Origin: Dromiciops gliroides
Lineage: Eukaryota > Chordata > Mammalia > Microbiotheria > Microbiotheriidae
Direction of reading: 5' to 3'
DNA length: 64,000 nucleotides
Assembly: GCF_019393635.1 (NCBI RefSeq)
Contig: NC_057864.1
Coordinates: 443,928,822 to 443,992,821 of the forward strand
Positions 1 to 11,611 of the stretch are shown here, piece by piece. Every line of letters starts with the position of its first letter. Positions within the stretch are counted from its first letter, which is position 1. The notes under the pieces are model-generated. The model saw nothing but the letters and a program-made list of their open reading frames with translations. It searched no databases and was not told the origin of the DNA. A program made the position numbers and the translations under genes.

Positions 1-359
1 TACTATATTAATATATGATAATTTATTTAGCTGGTTTTCAAAAGTTGAACATGTAGGGTTTTCTCTCAGTTTTTTTTCCATTAGAGAATAATTTTCCATA
101 TACATACATATATATGTGTATGCCTATTTGTGTCTAATGGTAGCTATCTCTAGGGCTACGGGGGGAGAAAAAATAAATTTACACAATAACTTATTTAAAA
201 GGAATAACAAGTTGTGCATAACGGATTTGCAGTTTCATGGGTAATCATTTTTTATTTTACTATGTTATGGGAATGCTTGTTTTCTTCCATGAATTAAAAA
301 TAAAATTTAAAAAATAGAAAAGCTATAAGTACTTTGATGCAGATAGCTCTTTTTTCTAT

Positions 360-720
360 TTGAATGACATTTTGGGGACAAAGTTCTAGCAATGATTACT
401 TTAATAACTCACTGTCATCACCCAATACTCTCCTAAATATTTGTACTAGTCTTCATTCCCACTATCAATGTTATTGGATTCCTGTTTCCAGGTCTTTAAA
501 ATCCAAATTGTATTTTTTATCACGTTGGGGGCCTATTCTTTGCCTTATTGCCTTCCAATCTGTATAAAGTGGTATTTTAAGTTTGCATTTGTTTGGATGT
601 ATCTAATTACTAGTGAATTTGAGCAACTTTTCATGTGGTTTTTAATGGCTTATATTTCTGTCTTGATAAATTTTCCATTCATGTGTTTTAACCATTGTTC
701 CATTGGTTATGCATATTATT
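360..720 (-). mobile_element. L1/HAL1-type 3' region fragment, antisense
   Basis: The text around gagcaacttttcatgtgg followed by a ttgataaattttccattcat-like stretch matches the antisense of the marsupial L1/HAL1 3' region, recognised from memory of the family. The short frames across it are not genes. Confidence 0.5.
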
Positions 721-747
721 AATCTTATAGCTACAGTCAGTTATTTT

Positions 748-880
748 ATTTTTTTTGCAGGGCAATGGGGGTTAAGTGACTTGCCCAGGGTCACACAGCT
801 AGTGTCTGAGGCCGGATTTGAACTCAGGTACTCCTGAATCCAGGGCCGGTGCTTTATCCACTGCACCACCTAGCTGCCCC
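748..880 (-). mobile_element. tRNA-derived SINE (MAR1/WSINE-like), short form
   Basis: A reversed short SINE with its poly-T end on the left and the complement of the ggcagctaggtgg head on the right. It is flanked by the 10-bp target-site duplication cagttatttt at 738-747 and 881-890, which fixes the insertion edges. Confidence 0.9.
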
Positions 881-894
881 CAGTTATTTTTTAT

Positions 895-1035
895 AAATAT
901 CTATGTTGAAAGTTTTGAATTCCAAATTCTATCCCTCCTTTCTTCCCTTCCCTCCCTCCTTCCAGAGGCTGTAAGCAATCAGATATAGTTTATACATGTA
1001 CCATTATGTAAAACATTACCATATTAGTCATTTAC
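895..1035 (-). mobile_element. L1-type 3' UTR fragment, antisense
   Basis: ttccaaattctatccctcc, a pyrimidine-rich run and then a tatacatgta / aaaacattaccatattagtcat stretch recall the antisense 3' UTR of marsupial L1. A second copy of the same type lies at 41,150-41,330. Confidence 0.5.
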
Positions 1036-1049
1036 AATCAGTTCTTACA

Positions 1050-2525
1050 AATGCTAGATTTCAGACCTGTACTGAAGTGGTGACAATGAAAATAGTGAAC
1101 AGGAGATAGTTGTGACGGGTATTAAGGGAGGAAGAATTGACAGGATTTAATAACTGACTAAATATGAGAATTAAGGTAGAGAGATGATGCCAAGGTTTGG
1201 AATGGGCGAGAATCAACAGAGTAAAGTATGGGTGGAGCAGGTTTGGGGAAAAGAAAACAATTTGAGTTTTGAATGTGTTGAATTTGAGGTTCCAGAAATA
1301 TCTTGTAGGCAAACCAATGGCCAAGATTCAAGAGAGAGGTCAGGGCTAGAGACAGAGACTCACTTATCATTTACAATGAGACTGTAGATAAAACTGAAAT
1401 TAAATGAGATTGCCAATGGAGAAACTGGAGAAACAGAGACAGAGAGACAGAAACTGACACACACACACACACAGAGACAGAGACAGAGAGACAGAAACAG
1501 ACACACACACACAGAGATAGAGACAGACAGAAACAGACACACACACAGAGACAGAGAGACAGAAACAGACACACACAGATAGACAGAGAGACAGAAACAG
1601 ACACACACAGAGAGAGAGACAGAGAGAAAGAGACAGAAACAGACACACACACAGAGACAGAGAGACAGAAACAGACATACACACACAGAGACAGAGACAG
1701 AGAGACAGAAACAGACACACACACAGAGACAGAGAGACAGAAACAGACACACACACAGATAGACAGAGAGACAGAAATAGACACACACACACACAGAGAT
1801 AGAGACAGAGAGATAGAGACAGAGAGACAGAGACAGAAACAGACACATACACACAGAGAGAGAGACAGAAACAGACACACACACACAGAGATAGAGACAG
1901 AGACAGAAACAGACACACACACACAGACAGAGAGACAGAAACAGACACACACACAGAGACAGAGAGACAGAAACAGACACACACACACAGAGATAGAGAC
2001 AGAGACAGAAACAGACACACACACACAGAGAGACAGAGAGACAGAAACAGACACACACACAGAGATAGAGACAGAGAGACAGAAACAGACACACACACAG
2101 AGACAGAGACAGAGAGACAGAAACAGACACACACAGAGAGACAGAGAGACAGAAACAGACACACACACAGAGATAGAGACAGAGAGACAGAAACAGACAC
2201 ACAGAGAGAGACAGAGACAGAAACAGACACACAGAGAGAGAGAGACAGAGAGACAGAGACAGAAACAGACACGCAGAGACAGAGACAGAGAGACAGAAAC
2301 AGACACACACACAGAGATAGAGACAGAGAGACAGAAACACACACACACACACACACACACAGAAAGGACCAGTGACAGAACCTTGGGGAACACCCACGTA
2401 AGAGGGTAAGTAAGGGGATGAGGAGTCAAGAAAGGAGATAGAAGGGATATAGGAATAGTTGGAGAAATAGGAAGAGAATTAGTTAAGTACTTTAGAAATC
2501 AAGTGAAGAACGCGGTATAAGGTAT
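1050..2525 (-). pseudogene. CR1/L2-clade LINE reverse-transcriptase remnant split by a minisatellite
   Basis: On the minus strand, 2,365-2,397 reads [11 protein letters not shown], close to the GVPQGSVLGP motif that precedes the catalytic YADD in CR1/L2 reverse transcriptases. The left flank (1,061-1,370) has a degraded block like the HLKLN..KTELIVF segment downstream of YADD. Between them the repeat at 1,431-2,361 replaces the YADD region, so the enzyme is dead. The family assignment is from motif recall, and no alignment was run. Confidence 0.6.
1431..2361. repeat. CACA/GAGACAGA minisatellite, about 930 bp
   Basis: A tandem array of variable units of about 40-60 bp. Each combines a (CA)n run, gagatagagacag or gagacagag, and gagagacagaaacaga. 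One strand is almost free of T. Long frames on the minus strand are low-complexity Ser/Leu/Cys/Val runs with no stops and should not be read as genes. Confidence 0.95.
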
Positions 2526-2659
2526 AGATGACTTTTCTAGGTTTTCCCATCTGTCATTTCCAAATTAATGCACAAACTACTAATCGTATCATCATCCTCA
2601 TCTACTCCAAATTCTAAGTATCTGAACACTTGAAGGAAATAGGAAAGCACATGGACTGA

Positions 2660-2800
2660 GGCCATGACAGTCAATCCACGAACAAACATTTATTCAATGT
2701 TTACTATGTTCTAGGCACTGGGCTAAGCATGGTAAATACAAATCACAAACAAAACCAAAAAACTGTCCCTGTTTTCAAGAGTTCACATTCTATTTTTTTA
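2660..2800 (-). mobile_element. CR1/L2-clade LINE 3' end fragment
   Basis: Contains aacatttattcaatgtttactatgttctaggcactgggctaag-type text followed by a ctgtccctgttttcaagag block. The same order recurs at 8,640, 13,090, 21,250, 38,540 and 57,085. Confidence 0.55.
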
Positions 2801-2934
2801 ACTTAAAGTTTTTATGATTTTTATTTTTCAGTCAACAACCATTTGTTCCTAACCCATCTCGGTATTCTTCACCTTTCCCCCACATTGAGCAAATCAAATT
2901 GAAACAAAATTAAAAACTGAAGACCCTCAAACAT

Positions 2935-3020
2935 TTGTTGTTCAGTCATTTCTGTCGTGTCCAACTCCTGATTTCAAGCCCAGTGCTCTATCTACTGAGC
3001 CACCTAGATGCTCCTGGACA
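2935..3020 (-). mobile_element. Internally deleted long-form tRNA SINE
   Basis: The left end gttgttcagtcatttctgtc joins directly to the right end ctctatctactgagccacctag. The central roughly 150 bp of the long form is missing. Confidence 0.75.
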
Positions 3021-3124
3021 CATAGCTGGAAATATAAATCATATATAAGGTCTCCATTGAGTTATGTATCTACCTCAACACAGAACTAGATCTATAAATC
3101 AATGGAAACTTTCAATATGTAACA

Positions 3125-3335
3125 GCACAATGGATGAAGAGCTGGAACTAAACCTGAGTTTAAATCTAACCTGAGACCTTGGGCAAGTCACTTAAGCTCA
3201 GCCTGCTTCAGTTTCCTCAAGTATAAAATGGGGATGATAATCACACCTACCCCCCAGGGTTGTTGTGAGGATCAAATGATTTCTTTGTAAAGTACTATAC
3301 AAACCTCAAACCTCTATGTAAATGACAGGTATTAA
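3125..3335 (+). mobile_element. MIR/THER-type SINE
   Basis: Shows ccttgggcaagtcactta, cagtttcctcaagtataaaatgggg and a gttgttgtgaggatcaaatga tail block, in the order typical of MIR/THER core SINEs. Confidence 0.75.
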
Positions 3336-3384
3336 CATCATCTGAAGTTGTACAACATATTCCCATAGTAGTGATGTCCGATAT

Positions 3385-3890
3385 ATGTCTGATCTATGTT
3401 GCTTTCTGCATTTTCAGTTCATCACCTTTTCGTTCATTGAGTGGGGTGTATCATTTCATTCTTTTTGACTTATAGCTTATGAATGAGTGGATCCAATCTT
3501 AAATTTATCAGAGCCTATAATTTTTTCTCTTCTCTATTGTGTTGCTATCCTCTACATTGTTCTCCTAGTTCTATTCGCTTCACTCAGTATAAGTTCATAA
3601 AGGTCTTCCTAGTTTTCTCTGAAATTGTCCATTTCATCATTTCTAATGGCACAAGAATTTTCATATATCACAGTTCTGTTTAACCATTTCCCAATAGGAA
3701 GGTGGCCCCTTAGTTTCCAATTTGGGGCTAGCATGAAAAGAAGCACCACAAATAATTTGTACATATAGATCCTTTCCCTCTTTAATTTCTTTGGATGATA
3801 GATCCACAAGGGTAGAGTTGAGCCAAAGGGTATGCACAGTTAGCTTTCTAGAATGGCTGGACCAATTCACAGCAAGGAACTTCCATTTCA
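3385..3890 (-). mobile_element. L1-type 3' UTR fragment, antisense
   Basis: Blocks such as tttaaccatttcccaatagg, tttccaatttggggctagc, gccaaagggtatgcacagtt and gaatggctggaccaattcac follow the order of the antisense L1 3' UTR in marsupials. It is degraded, and the frames across it are not genes. Confidence 0.6.
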
Positions 3891-3929
3891 ACAGAAGAGG
3901 CCAAATATATATATATAAGACAGGTACAT

Positions 3930-4115
3930 ACAACATAGGTAAGACAGAGGAAAGGTAATATTGGAGTGAAGGCAGTTGGGAAAGATCTGGAGATGGGGGT
4001 GCTTGAGCTGAGTCTTAAATGAAGATGGGGATAAATTCTAGTGGAGGGGTGTTAAGAGGGAAAGCATCCCAGGAATGGGGAACAGCCAGGGCATATGAAA
4101 TGTGTATGAAAAGCC
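3930..4115 (-). mobile_element. CR1/L2-clade LINE fragment, antisense
   Basis: Purine-rich text with gagctgagtcttaaatgaag, gcatcccaggaatgg and agggcatatgaaatg. The same modules recur near 21,500, 38,700 and 45,150. Confidence 0.55.
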
Positions 4116-4487
4116 TTCATCATTTATTCAGGCCCTCATTGCTTTTGGGCAATTCCTTTATTCATATCTTATTGACTATCACATTCCTTATAGAAATTGC
4201 CACAAATTTTTTCTCCTCAAGTCCTGTATTCTACTCCATTCTTTGAACAGAGAAGCAAACTGGGAAGATTGAGACCATCTGATAGAAGCCCCCTCAACTG
4301 CTTTCCTCCACACCTCAGAATTATTTTATTTTCTTCCACCTTCTTCTTCTTCCTAATACTAAAAGGATAAAATGGGCTTCCACCTTGCCAAAGCTAACCT
4401 TTCTCTCCACTTGTTACTTTGATTTCAGACTCTCTTATCTCCTCCACTAATTGTTTTCTTCTCTCTTAATCTTTAGTCTTCTATATA

Positions 4488-4725
4488 TTTGGTGAAGTGC
4501 GTAGAGCCCTGGGCTTGGAATCAGGAAGACCCAGCTTCCTAAGTTCAAATCCAGACTCAGATACTTATTAGCTGTTTGACCCTGGGTAAGTCATTTTAAC
4601 CCTGTTTGCCTTAGTTCCTTATCTATAAAATGAGCTGGAGAAGGAAATGGCAAACCACTCCAGTATCTTTGCCAAGAAAACCCCTAAATGGGGTCACAAA
4701 GAGTCAGTCATGATCTCCAACAAAT
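4488..4725 (+). mobile_element. tRNA-derived SINE, long form, degraded head
   Basis: B-box-like aagttcaaatccagactc, then tgaccctgggtaagtca, aaaatgagctggagaagg, a caaaccactccagtatc block and ccaagaaaacccctaaatgg. The A-box half of the head is diverged. Confidence 0.8.
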
Positions 4726-5439
4726 GCAGTCTTCCCTCTGGCTCCTTCCAGAGGCCTATCCTATCATTAAAAAGTCCTGTTCTCCACCTCCACCACCACC
4801 CTGAACAAAAACAAAATATCCCTTGGAGTAGATTACCAGAGTGGAAGGTTAAGACTAAATTCAAGCACATCTGTAAAATGTAATGGGATGAGATGATTTC
4901 TGAGGAAGTGGCAGTGCAGAGGAAAGAGTAAGCCAAGCTCCACTCTTGAGTCTGGACAGGAGAGAAACAGTATTTCCCAAGGAAGAGTGTTGTGAGACAT
5001 ATGGTAACTTCAAGGGAAAGTCAAATATCACATTTTAGAAATGGACGTCTAAGAAGGTTTAGTGGGGAAAGTTGGAAGATATAAGGGAATTTTGGTGTAG
5101 AGTGGGTATTCCAAGGGCACAGTCAAATGGGGTCAGAGGTGGCTTAGGAGAAAGAAGAGTGAATAGTTAAAGGATTAGTGTTCTTGAAGTATTTGTAGAG
5201 TTACACAGCTAGCTTCAAACATGGTAAGACTATAGAATTCTGGTATTTGGCAGGGTGGATGTAGGGAAAGATTTTCCTCTGGGCATGTTATACACTCCAT
5301 CCCTGTTATTGGCATGTTAGTGGATAGCATTATGGATGCCTAATTTATCTTTTTAACATAAATACTGTAAAGCCCTGCTTTCTCCTACGCCATATCCTTT
5401 ACTCTAACACTTTGTGTAGTAAAAAGAGGAATAGATTTG

Positions 5440-5570
5440 GATTCTAGACTCCAGGTTCCGTGTTCTAGATGCGAAATTCTAGATTCCCTGGCTTCCAAGA
5501 TTCCAGGTTCTAGATGTGGAATTCTAGATTCCAGGTTCTAGATGTGAAATTCTAGATTCTCTGGCTTCCT
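5440..5570. repeat. Short imperfect tandem repeat, about 28-bp unit
   Basis: Three to four imperfect copies of a unit like ccaggttctagatgtg plus gaattctagatt, rich in the palindromes TCTAGA and AATT. Confidence 0.8.
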
Positions 5571-5730
5571 TTAAGACTCAGCTTCAATCCTACCTTCTGC
5601 TAGAGGCCTACATTCCACTCTCCCTTCTAGCATCTTACTTCTGAGATTACCTGTCAATGATACATCTCTTATGTATAAATATAATTTTTTGCATGTTGGC
5701 TATCCAATTAGAATGTGAACTCCTTGAGGG

Positions 5731-5970
5731 TTTTTGTTATTGAGTCTGACTCTTTGTGACCCCATGGACCATATCATGACAATACTGTTCCTGGGGTTTT
5801 CTTGGCAAAGATACTGCAATGGTTTATTATTTCCTTCTTCAACAGGTTATGGCAAACAAAGGTTAAGCGACTAGCCAAGGCACACACAGCTAGTATTTGA
5901 GGCTGGATTTGAACTCAGGTCTTTCTGACTCTAGGCCCAAACCTCTATCTCCTGTGCCACCTAGCTGCCC
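5731..5970 (-). mobile_element. tRNA-derived SINE, long form
   Basis: A long-form copy in reverse, from ttgttattgagtctgactc to ccacctagctgccc. It is flanked by ttgagggt at 5,724-5,731 and 5,971-5,978, so it was inserted into the L2 3' end. Confidence 0.85.
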
Positions 5971-6072
5971 TTGAGGGTAGGGTCCAAATTTTTACCTTTT
6001 TTTGTGTTATGAGTGCTTAGCACAGTGCCTGTCACATAGTAAGTGCTTAATAAATGCTTGCTGAGTGAATTT

Positions 6073-6219
6073 TTTGCTGGGGGGGGGCAGTGAGGGTTAA
6101 GTGACTTGCCCAGGGTCACACAGCTAGTAAGTATCAAGTGTCTGAGGCCGGATTTGAACTCAGGTCCTCTTGAATTCAGAGCTGATGCTTTATCTACTGC
6201 ACCACCTAGCTGCCCTGAC
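6073..6219 (-). mobile_element. tRNA-derived SINE, short form
   Basis: A reversed short copy, well conserved, flanked by the 11-bp duplication tgagtgaattt at 6,062-6,072 and 6,220-6,230. Confidence 0.9.
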
Positions 6220-6354
6220 TGAGTGAATTTGATTAAATCACATCAACTCTTTGTAGATGTTTCCTCATCTATAAAATGTAATTGGGTTAGCTGATATCCA
6301 AAGCTGCTTCTAGCTCATCATCACTATAAACTTTTAGCTTATAATAACTGTAAA

Positions 6355-6615
6355 AACTTATAATAATAATAGCTAACATTTACATGGTGCTTACTATCTG
6401 CCAGGCACTTGGTTAAGTACTTTAGAAATATTTTCTCATTTGATCCTCCAAACAAGCCTGGGAGGTAAGTACTATTATCACCCCCATTTTACAGATGAGG
6501 AAACTAAGGAAAACATAGGCTAAGTGACTTGCCCAAGGTCACACAGTTAGTAAGTGACTGAGGCTGGGTTTGAACTTAGGTCTTCCAGACTCCAGGCCTG
6601 GTACTTTCAATTCAT
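6355..6615 (-). mobile_element. MIR/THER-type SINE
   Basis: Reads tactatctgccaggcacttgg, tttgatcctccaaacaag, cattttacagatgaggaaact, gacttgcccaaggtcacacag. This is the reverse orientation of the core SINE. Confidence 0.8.
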
Positions 6616-7528
6616 CAATTCTGTTAAAATCTAGTCTCCAGTGACTGGTCCTAACGATAGCATTACCTCAGCCTACTCTTAAAGCCACTCTCAGAGGCCA
6701 AATTAGGTTTGTGGTAGGCTATGGGAAAGAAGTATTTATGCCCATGGGCTACATCTTCCTTCAATCCCCAAGTTTCCTTGCCTGGAAGTAAGAGTATTTC
6801 TCAAAATTAACTAATGATCAACGTGAAGGGCTCAACTGAAGAGAAGCAGGGTACAACGGGGAGAAGGAAGACACTCAGGAGTGACTTTTAGTGTCCAGAA
6901 GGGACATAGCATTGGTATAATGCCACCCCACAGACTGTATGGAATATGAACTGGTTTTCTACCACTTAGTCTGATAAAATTGTTTGTAATAATTAAACCT
7001 TGAATCCAAACGTTCTTCTGCTGAGGCTTGTCTTTTGGATTTTACAGGATTCGGCTTGTCTATGTTTTACTGATAAGAGGTGTTAACAGTGCGGGATATA
7101 ACACAACCAAACCTAGGATACAGGAAGGAAAGGCCTCCTTGAAGAGTTCTGTAGCCAGTCTGTTTAAAGAGTGGAAGGGCAATGGAAAGTGCAGGTGCTG
7201 ATTCTTCTACCTTTGCCCTGCCCTTTGAGTACCACCACAGAGGGGATGGGTTTGAGGGAAAAGAGTCAAATAGAATCATGTGACAGTGTGGGATATATAT
7301 CCCAGGATGTATTTTCCTCTTTTGTGAGGCTAGCATTATATTAACAACTCAAGTTAGCTCAGCTGGTTTTGAACATGGTGTTAACAAATATAAGGTGATC
7401 AGGTCATTTTCCCAGTCACCCTGTTAGCTTTACACAGAGGGAAAGCGATTTCCCAGTCACAGAACACTGAACTAGATCCTTGAGCTCAGACAGTGTGGTA
7501 AAAAGCATTAATGTAACATCTCTAACTG

Positions 7529-7763
7529 GGCAGCTAGGTGGCATAGTGGATAGGGTGCTGAGCCTGGAGTCAGGAAGACCTGAATTCAAATCCAGCCTCA
7601 AACATTTACTAGTTGTGTGACTCTGGGCAAGTCATTTAATCCTGTTTGCCTCAGTTTCCTCATCTGTAAAATGAGTTGGAGAAGGAAATGGCAAACTACT
7701 CCAGTATCTTTGCCAAGAAAACCCCAAATGGGGTCATGAAGAGTTGGATATACTGGACAACAA
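7529..7763 (+). mobile_element. tRNA-derived SINE, long form, complete
   Basis: Runs from gggcagctaggtggcatagt through attcaaatccagcctc to the ggggtcatgaagagttgg end. It is flanked by the 13-bp duplication acatctctaactg at 7,516-7,528 and 7,764-7,776. Confidence 0.92.
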
Positions 7764-8079
7764 ACATCTCTAACTGCCTCCTGGGTATTCCTACCTAGGT
7801 ATCTCAAGATTATCTCAAACTCAAGTCTAGAATTGAATTCATTGCCTTTTCCCAACATTTGGTTTCTCCTCATAATTTTGCTCTATGCTTGTCAGTGATA
7901 TGATACCTTTTCCCAGCCAGTCATATTTGAAACCAGAATCATCTTCGATTGCTCCTCTTTTCAGATCTTTTCTGTTAGTACCATATTCAGTCAAGGGCCA
8001 GGAATTTTCTTTTCATGATGTCTTATACCCAATATATTCTGTCATCTTTCTAAAACACCACTTTCAACCCAATGAATAA

Positions 8080-8310
8080 TAATAGCAAGAATTTTATATT
8101 GTGCTAAAAGGTCTGCAAAGTGCTTTACAAATATTTATCCTCACAACAACCCTAGGAGGTTGGTGCTGTTATTATCCCTATTTTCCAGATATGGAAAGTG
8201 ACATTGTGACTTGCCCAAGGTCAACCAACTAGTCTAAGGTAGGATTTGAACTCAGGTCTTCTTGACTCCAGGAGCAGCTCTCTTTCCATTCCACCATCTA
8301 GCTAAATAAA
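8080..8310 (-). mobile_element. MIR/THER-type SINE
   Basis: ggtctgcaaagtgctttaca, atcctcacaacaaccctagg, attttccagatatggaaag and gacttgcccaaggtcaacc match the reversed core SINE. Confidence 0.8.
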
Positions 8311-8334
8311 TCATGTAACTGTCCTATTAAAAAA

Positions 8335-8580
8335 TGTATAGCCTTAATGATCTCCCACATCCTATATGACAAATTTCATTTACATTCCTCCATGCTTTGG
8401 TTTTTAATAGTCCTTTCAATCCCTTGTCTCCCATTACTCCCATACCTGAATCCTATCTTGCAGCCAACCTAATCTACTCATTTTCCTTAAATAGGACATT
8501 CTTGCCATCCTGACATATGTTCATACCATTTCTCTGTTCTTAAAGGTTCAACTCTAATCCCCAATCTCCTAAATCCCCTT
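8335..8580 (+). mobile_element. Possible L2-type 3' UTR fragment
   Basis: Pyrimidine-rich text with spaced ctcc/cctcc blocks resembles the L2 3' UTR segment at 53,590-53,960. It is heavily degraded, so this is a weak call. Confidence 0.3.
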
Positions 8581-8639
8581 ATCTGAACAACTATAAAATG
8601 TTTATACTACTTGGAACTTTTCATTCAATATTTATTATC

Positions 8640-9010
8640 TACTATCAATCAACCTAGCAATAAACACTTAAGTGCCACCTTGTGCCAAGTCTGCCAAGTG
8701 GTCTGATGGTAGGTAGGTAAGACATAATTTCTGCCCTCACGGTACCCACAATCTAATAGGGGAGATAAGAAATCTTCACAAATGTTACTACTATAAGGGA
8801 GCCTGTAATAAGAGGTACAGGACAGGCACAAAGTATCATGGGAAAATGAAGTGAACCCTAAAGGGGAATTTTCAAAAAAAAAATAGCTTATCTTTTAAAG
8901 CATCAAAAATGTTATTTTAAAAAGTTCTTTCAATTGAATTCAATCCAATAAGCATCTATTAAGTGTCCAATATGGATAAGGACTATGCTAAACCCTATGG
9001 TCAAAATGAA
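8640..9010 (-). mobile_element. Two CR1/L2-clade LINE 3' end fragments
   Basis: At 8,650 aaacacttaagtgccac is followed by taatttctgccctcacggta and caatctaataggggagataa. At 8,940 the text restarts with aataagcatctattaagtgtcc and a diverged gactatgctaaaccctatgg. Both are the same 3'-end module seen elsewhere in the window. Confidence 0.55.
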
Positions 9011-9299
9011 AACAAATAAAACAGCATCTCTGACTTTGGGCAGCAGAGATGGGGAACCAGAAGGCTATTTACTCCAGGAGTGTCAAAGCCAAAAAGGAAT
9101 AGGGCTACTAATTTGTACATAAGGATCTCTGAGGTGGCATATTGACTTGTTTTTAAGATATAATGTTATCTATATTTTATATTTTATGTAGTTTTGCTAA
9201 ATATGTCCCAATTACATTTAATTTGGTTCAGGCTATAGTCAGGGGTATTATGGGCTACATGGAGCTGGTGCTGTGTTTGACATCTCTGACCTAGCATAC

Positions 9300-9455
9300 C
9301 CACCTCTTTTTACAGATGAGAAAACTGAGGCCCATTGAGGTTGTGAGTTGCCCAAAGATACACAGGCAGTAAATGCCAGTGGTAGGATTCCAAACTATGT
9401 CCTGTCACTCCCAAACCTGCACTCTTTCCATGGTACCAAGCTGCCTCCCTAGTAG
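9300..9455 (-). mobile_element. MIR-type SINE fragment
   Basis: tttacagatgagaaaactga, gttgcccaaagatacacagg and a ctctttccatggtaccaagc end are typical of the reversed MIR core. Confidence 0.65.
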
Positions 9456-9463
9456 TTAAGAAT

Positions 9464-9464
9464 C

Positions 9465-9509
<45 letters not shown>

Positions 9510-9531
9510 ATACACACACACACACTCACAC
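9464..9531. repeat. (CA)n microsatellite
   Basis: About 34 dinucleotides, mostly CA, with interruptions near the right end (cacatacacatac and cactcac). Confidence 0.97.
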
Positions 9532-9639
9532 ACCATTCAAAAAGAGGATGTTAAGTGAATTGAATAAAGAGGTAGGGATGGATTCCTGGACCTATGATTT
9601 TATCATAAAGGGATGCTACTGTATGGAAACTCCTTATCA

Positions 9640-11563
9640 GAACTGGTTCAGAGGTAGAGCCAAGACGGCAGAGAAAAGGTAATGACTCACCTGAGCTCTA
9701 CCCCAAACCTCTCCAAATGCCTTTAATAATGCCATTAAACAATTCCTGGAGTAGCAGGACCCACAAAAGGACAGGATGAAATAATTTTCCAACCAAAGAC
9801 AATTTAGAAGGTCAGCAGGAAAGGTCTGTTGTACCAGGAGAGTGGAACGCAGTCCAATGCAGACCCTGACAGCACAGCAAGCCCAGCAAACCAGAGGTAG
9901 GTTTTGGGAGCCACTGAATCAGTAGTGGTGGTGGCTGCTTCCAGAGATTTCTGCCCACAGATGGGAAGGGGGTCAAATAACTGATCAGGAGATTATAAGG
10001 GTCTCTTTTCTGGCACTGGGGGCAGGACTCGGTTGCTTTGCCCATACTCAGATCCAGGTCTCAGTCCTGAGTGGCAATCCCAGGGCAAGGAAGAGTACCA
10101 GAAGTACACCAGAGCTTACAGTGGAGCAGGTGGTACTCACAGTTCCAGGGCATAAAAGGGGGCTTGTGGTCATTCACAGACCAGAACAAAGGCCAGGACA
10201 GTAGTAAACACACCTCTCCTTAAATCAAACCTCCTTGGAAGAAATCAAAACTTACTGGTGCCTAAAAGTATCTCTGAAAACAGTTGTACAAAACCCCCGA
10301 AGCTTGGGACAGTGTGCCCTTCACCCTGGAAACAGATTCCTACTTTGACAAAGGGTTAAAAGTCAAGAAATAGACTGGAAAAATGAGCAAACAACAGAAA
10401 AAAAAATTCTGACCATAGAAAATTTCTATGGTGACAAGGAAGATCAAAGGACATACTCAGAAGAAAATAGCAAAATCTCCCAGAAGAATATGAATTGGTC
10501 TCAGGTTACGGAAGGGCTCAAAAAGGACTTTGAAAAATCAAGTAAGAGAAGTAAAGGAAAAATTGGGAAGAGAAATGAGAGTGATGCAAGAAAATCATTA
10601 AAAAAGGGTCAACAGCTTGGTAAAGGAGACACAAAAAATACTGAAGAAAATAACACCTTAAAAACAGACTGGCCCAAATGATAAAGGAAGTACAAAAGGC
10701 CAATGAGGAGAACCATGCCTTAAAAAGCAGAATTGGCCAAATGGAAAAAGAGGCACAAAAATTCACTGAAGAAAATAATTCCTTAAAAATCAGAATTGAG
10801 TAAATGGAAGTTAATGACTTTATGAGAAATCAAGAAACAATAAAACAAAACAGAAAGAAAAAAAAGAAGAAAATGTGAAATATCTCATTGGAAAAACAAC
10901 TGACCTAGAAAATAGATCCAGGAGAAATAATTTAAAAATTATTGGACTACCTGAAAGCCATGAACAACAACAACAAAACTTTCAAATAATTATCATGGAA
11001 AACTGCCCTGTTATTCCAGAACCAAAAGGTAAAATAGAAATTGAAAAATCCACAGATCACCTCCTGAAAGAGATCCCAAAATGAAAACCCCAGTAAAATT
11101 ATAGCCAAATTCCAGAGCTGCCAGGTTAAGGAGAAAATATTGCAAGCAGCCAGAAACAATTCAAGTATTGTGGAGTCATAGTAAGGATGATACAAGATTT
11201 AGCAGCTTTTGCATTAAAGAATTGGTAGATGATATGATATTCTGGAGGGGGCGGGCAAAGGACCTAGGATTACAACCAAGAATTACCTAACCAGGAAAAC
11301 TAAATATAATCCGTTGTCGGGTGAGTGGGTGAAAAATGGACATTCAGTGAAACATAGAACTTTCAAGCATTTTTGATGAAAATATGAGAGGTGAAGAGAA
11401 AATTTGACTTTCTAATTCAAGACTCAAGAGAAGCATAAAAAGGTAAACAGAAAAATCATGAGGGACTTAAGCTGTTAAGCTTCCTAAATGGGAAGATGAT
11501 ACATGTAACTCTTAAGAACTTTCTCATTATTAGAGCAGTTAGGAATACACACGCACACACACA

Positions 11564-11611
<48 letters not shown>

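Larger units (their letters stand above)
5700..6240 (+). mobile_element. L2-type LINE 3' end carrying two nested SINEs
   Basis: Once the two SINEs are removed, the remaining text reads gaatgtgaactccttgaggg, gtagggtcc..., gcttagcacagtgcctgtcac and taagtgcttaataaatgc. This is the order of the L2 3' end. The two SINE insertions split it at 5,731 and 6,073. Confidence 0.7.

Noticed and set aside
1360..2429. Three minus-strand open frames of 318-352 codons
   Set aside because: Low-complexity Ser/Leu/Cys/Val/Phe runs from the T-poor minisatellite, in all three frames at once.
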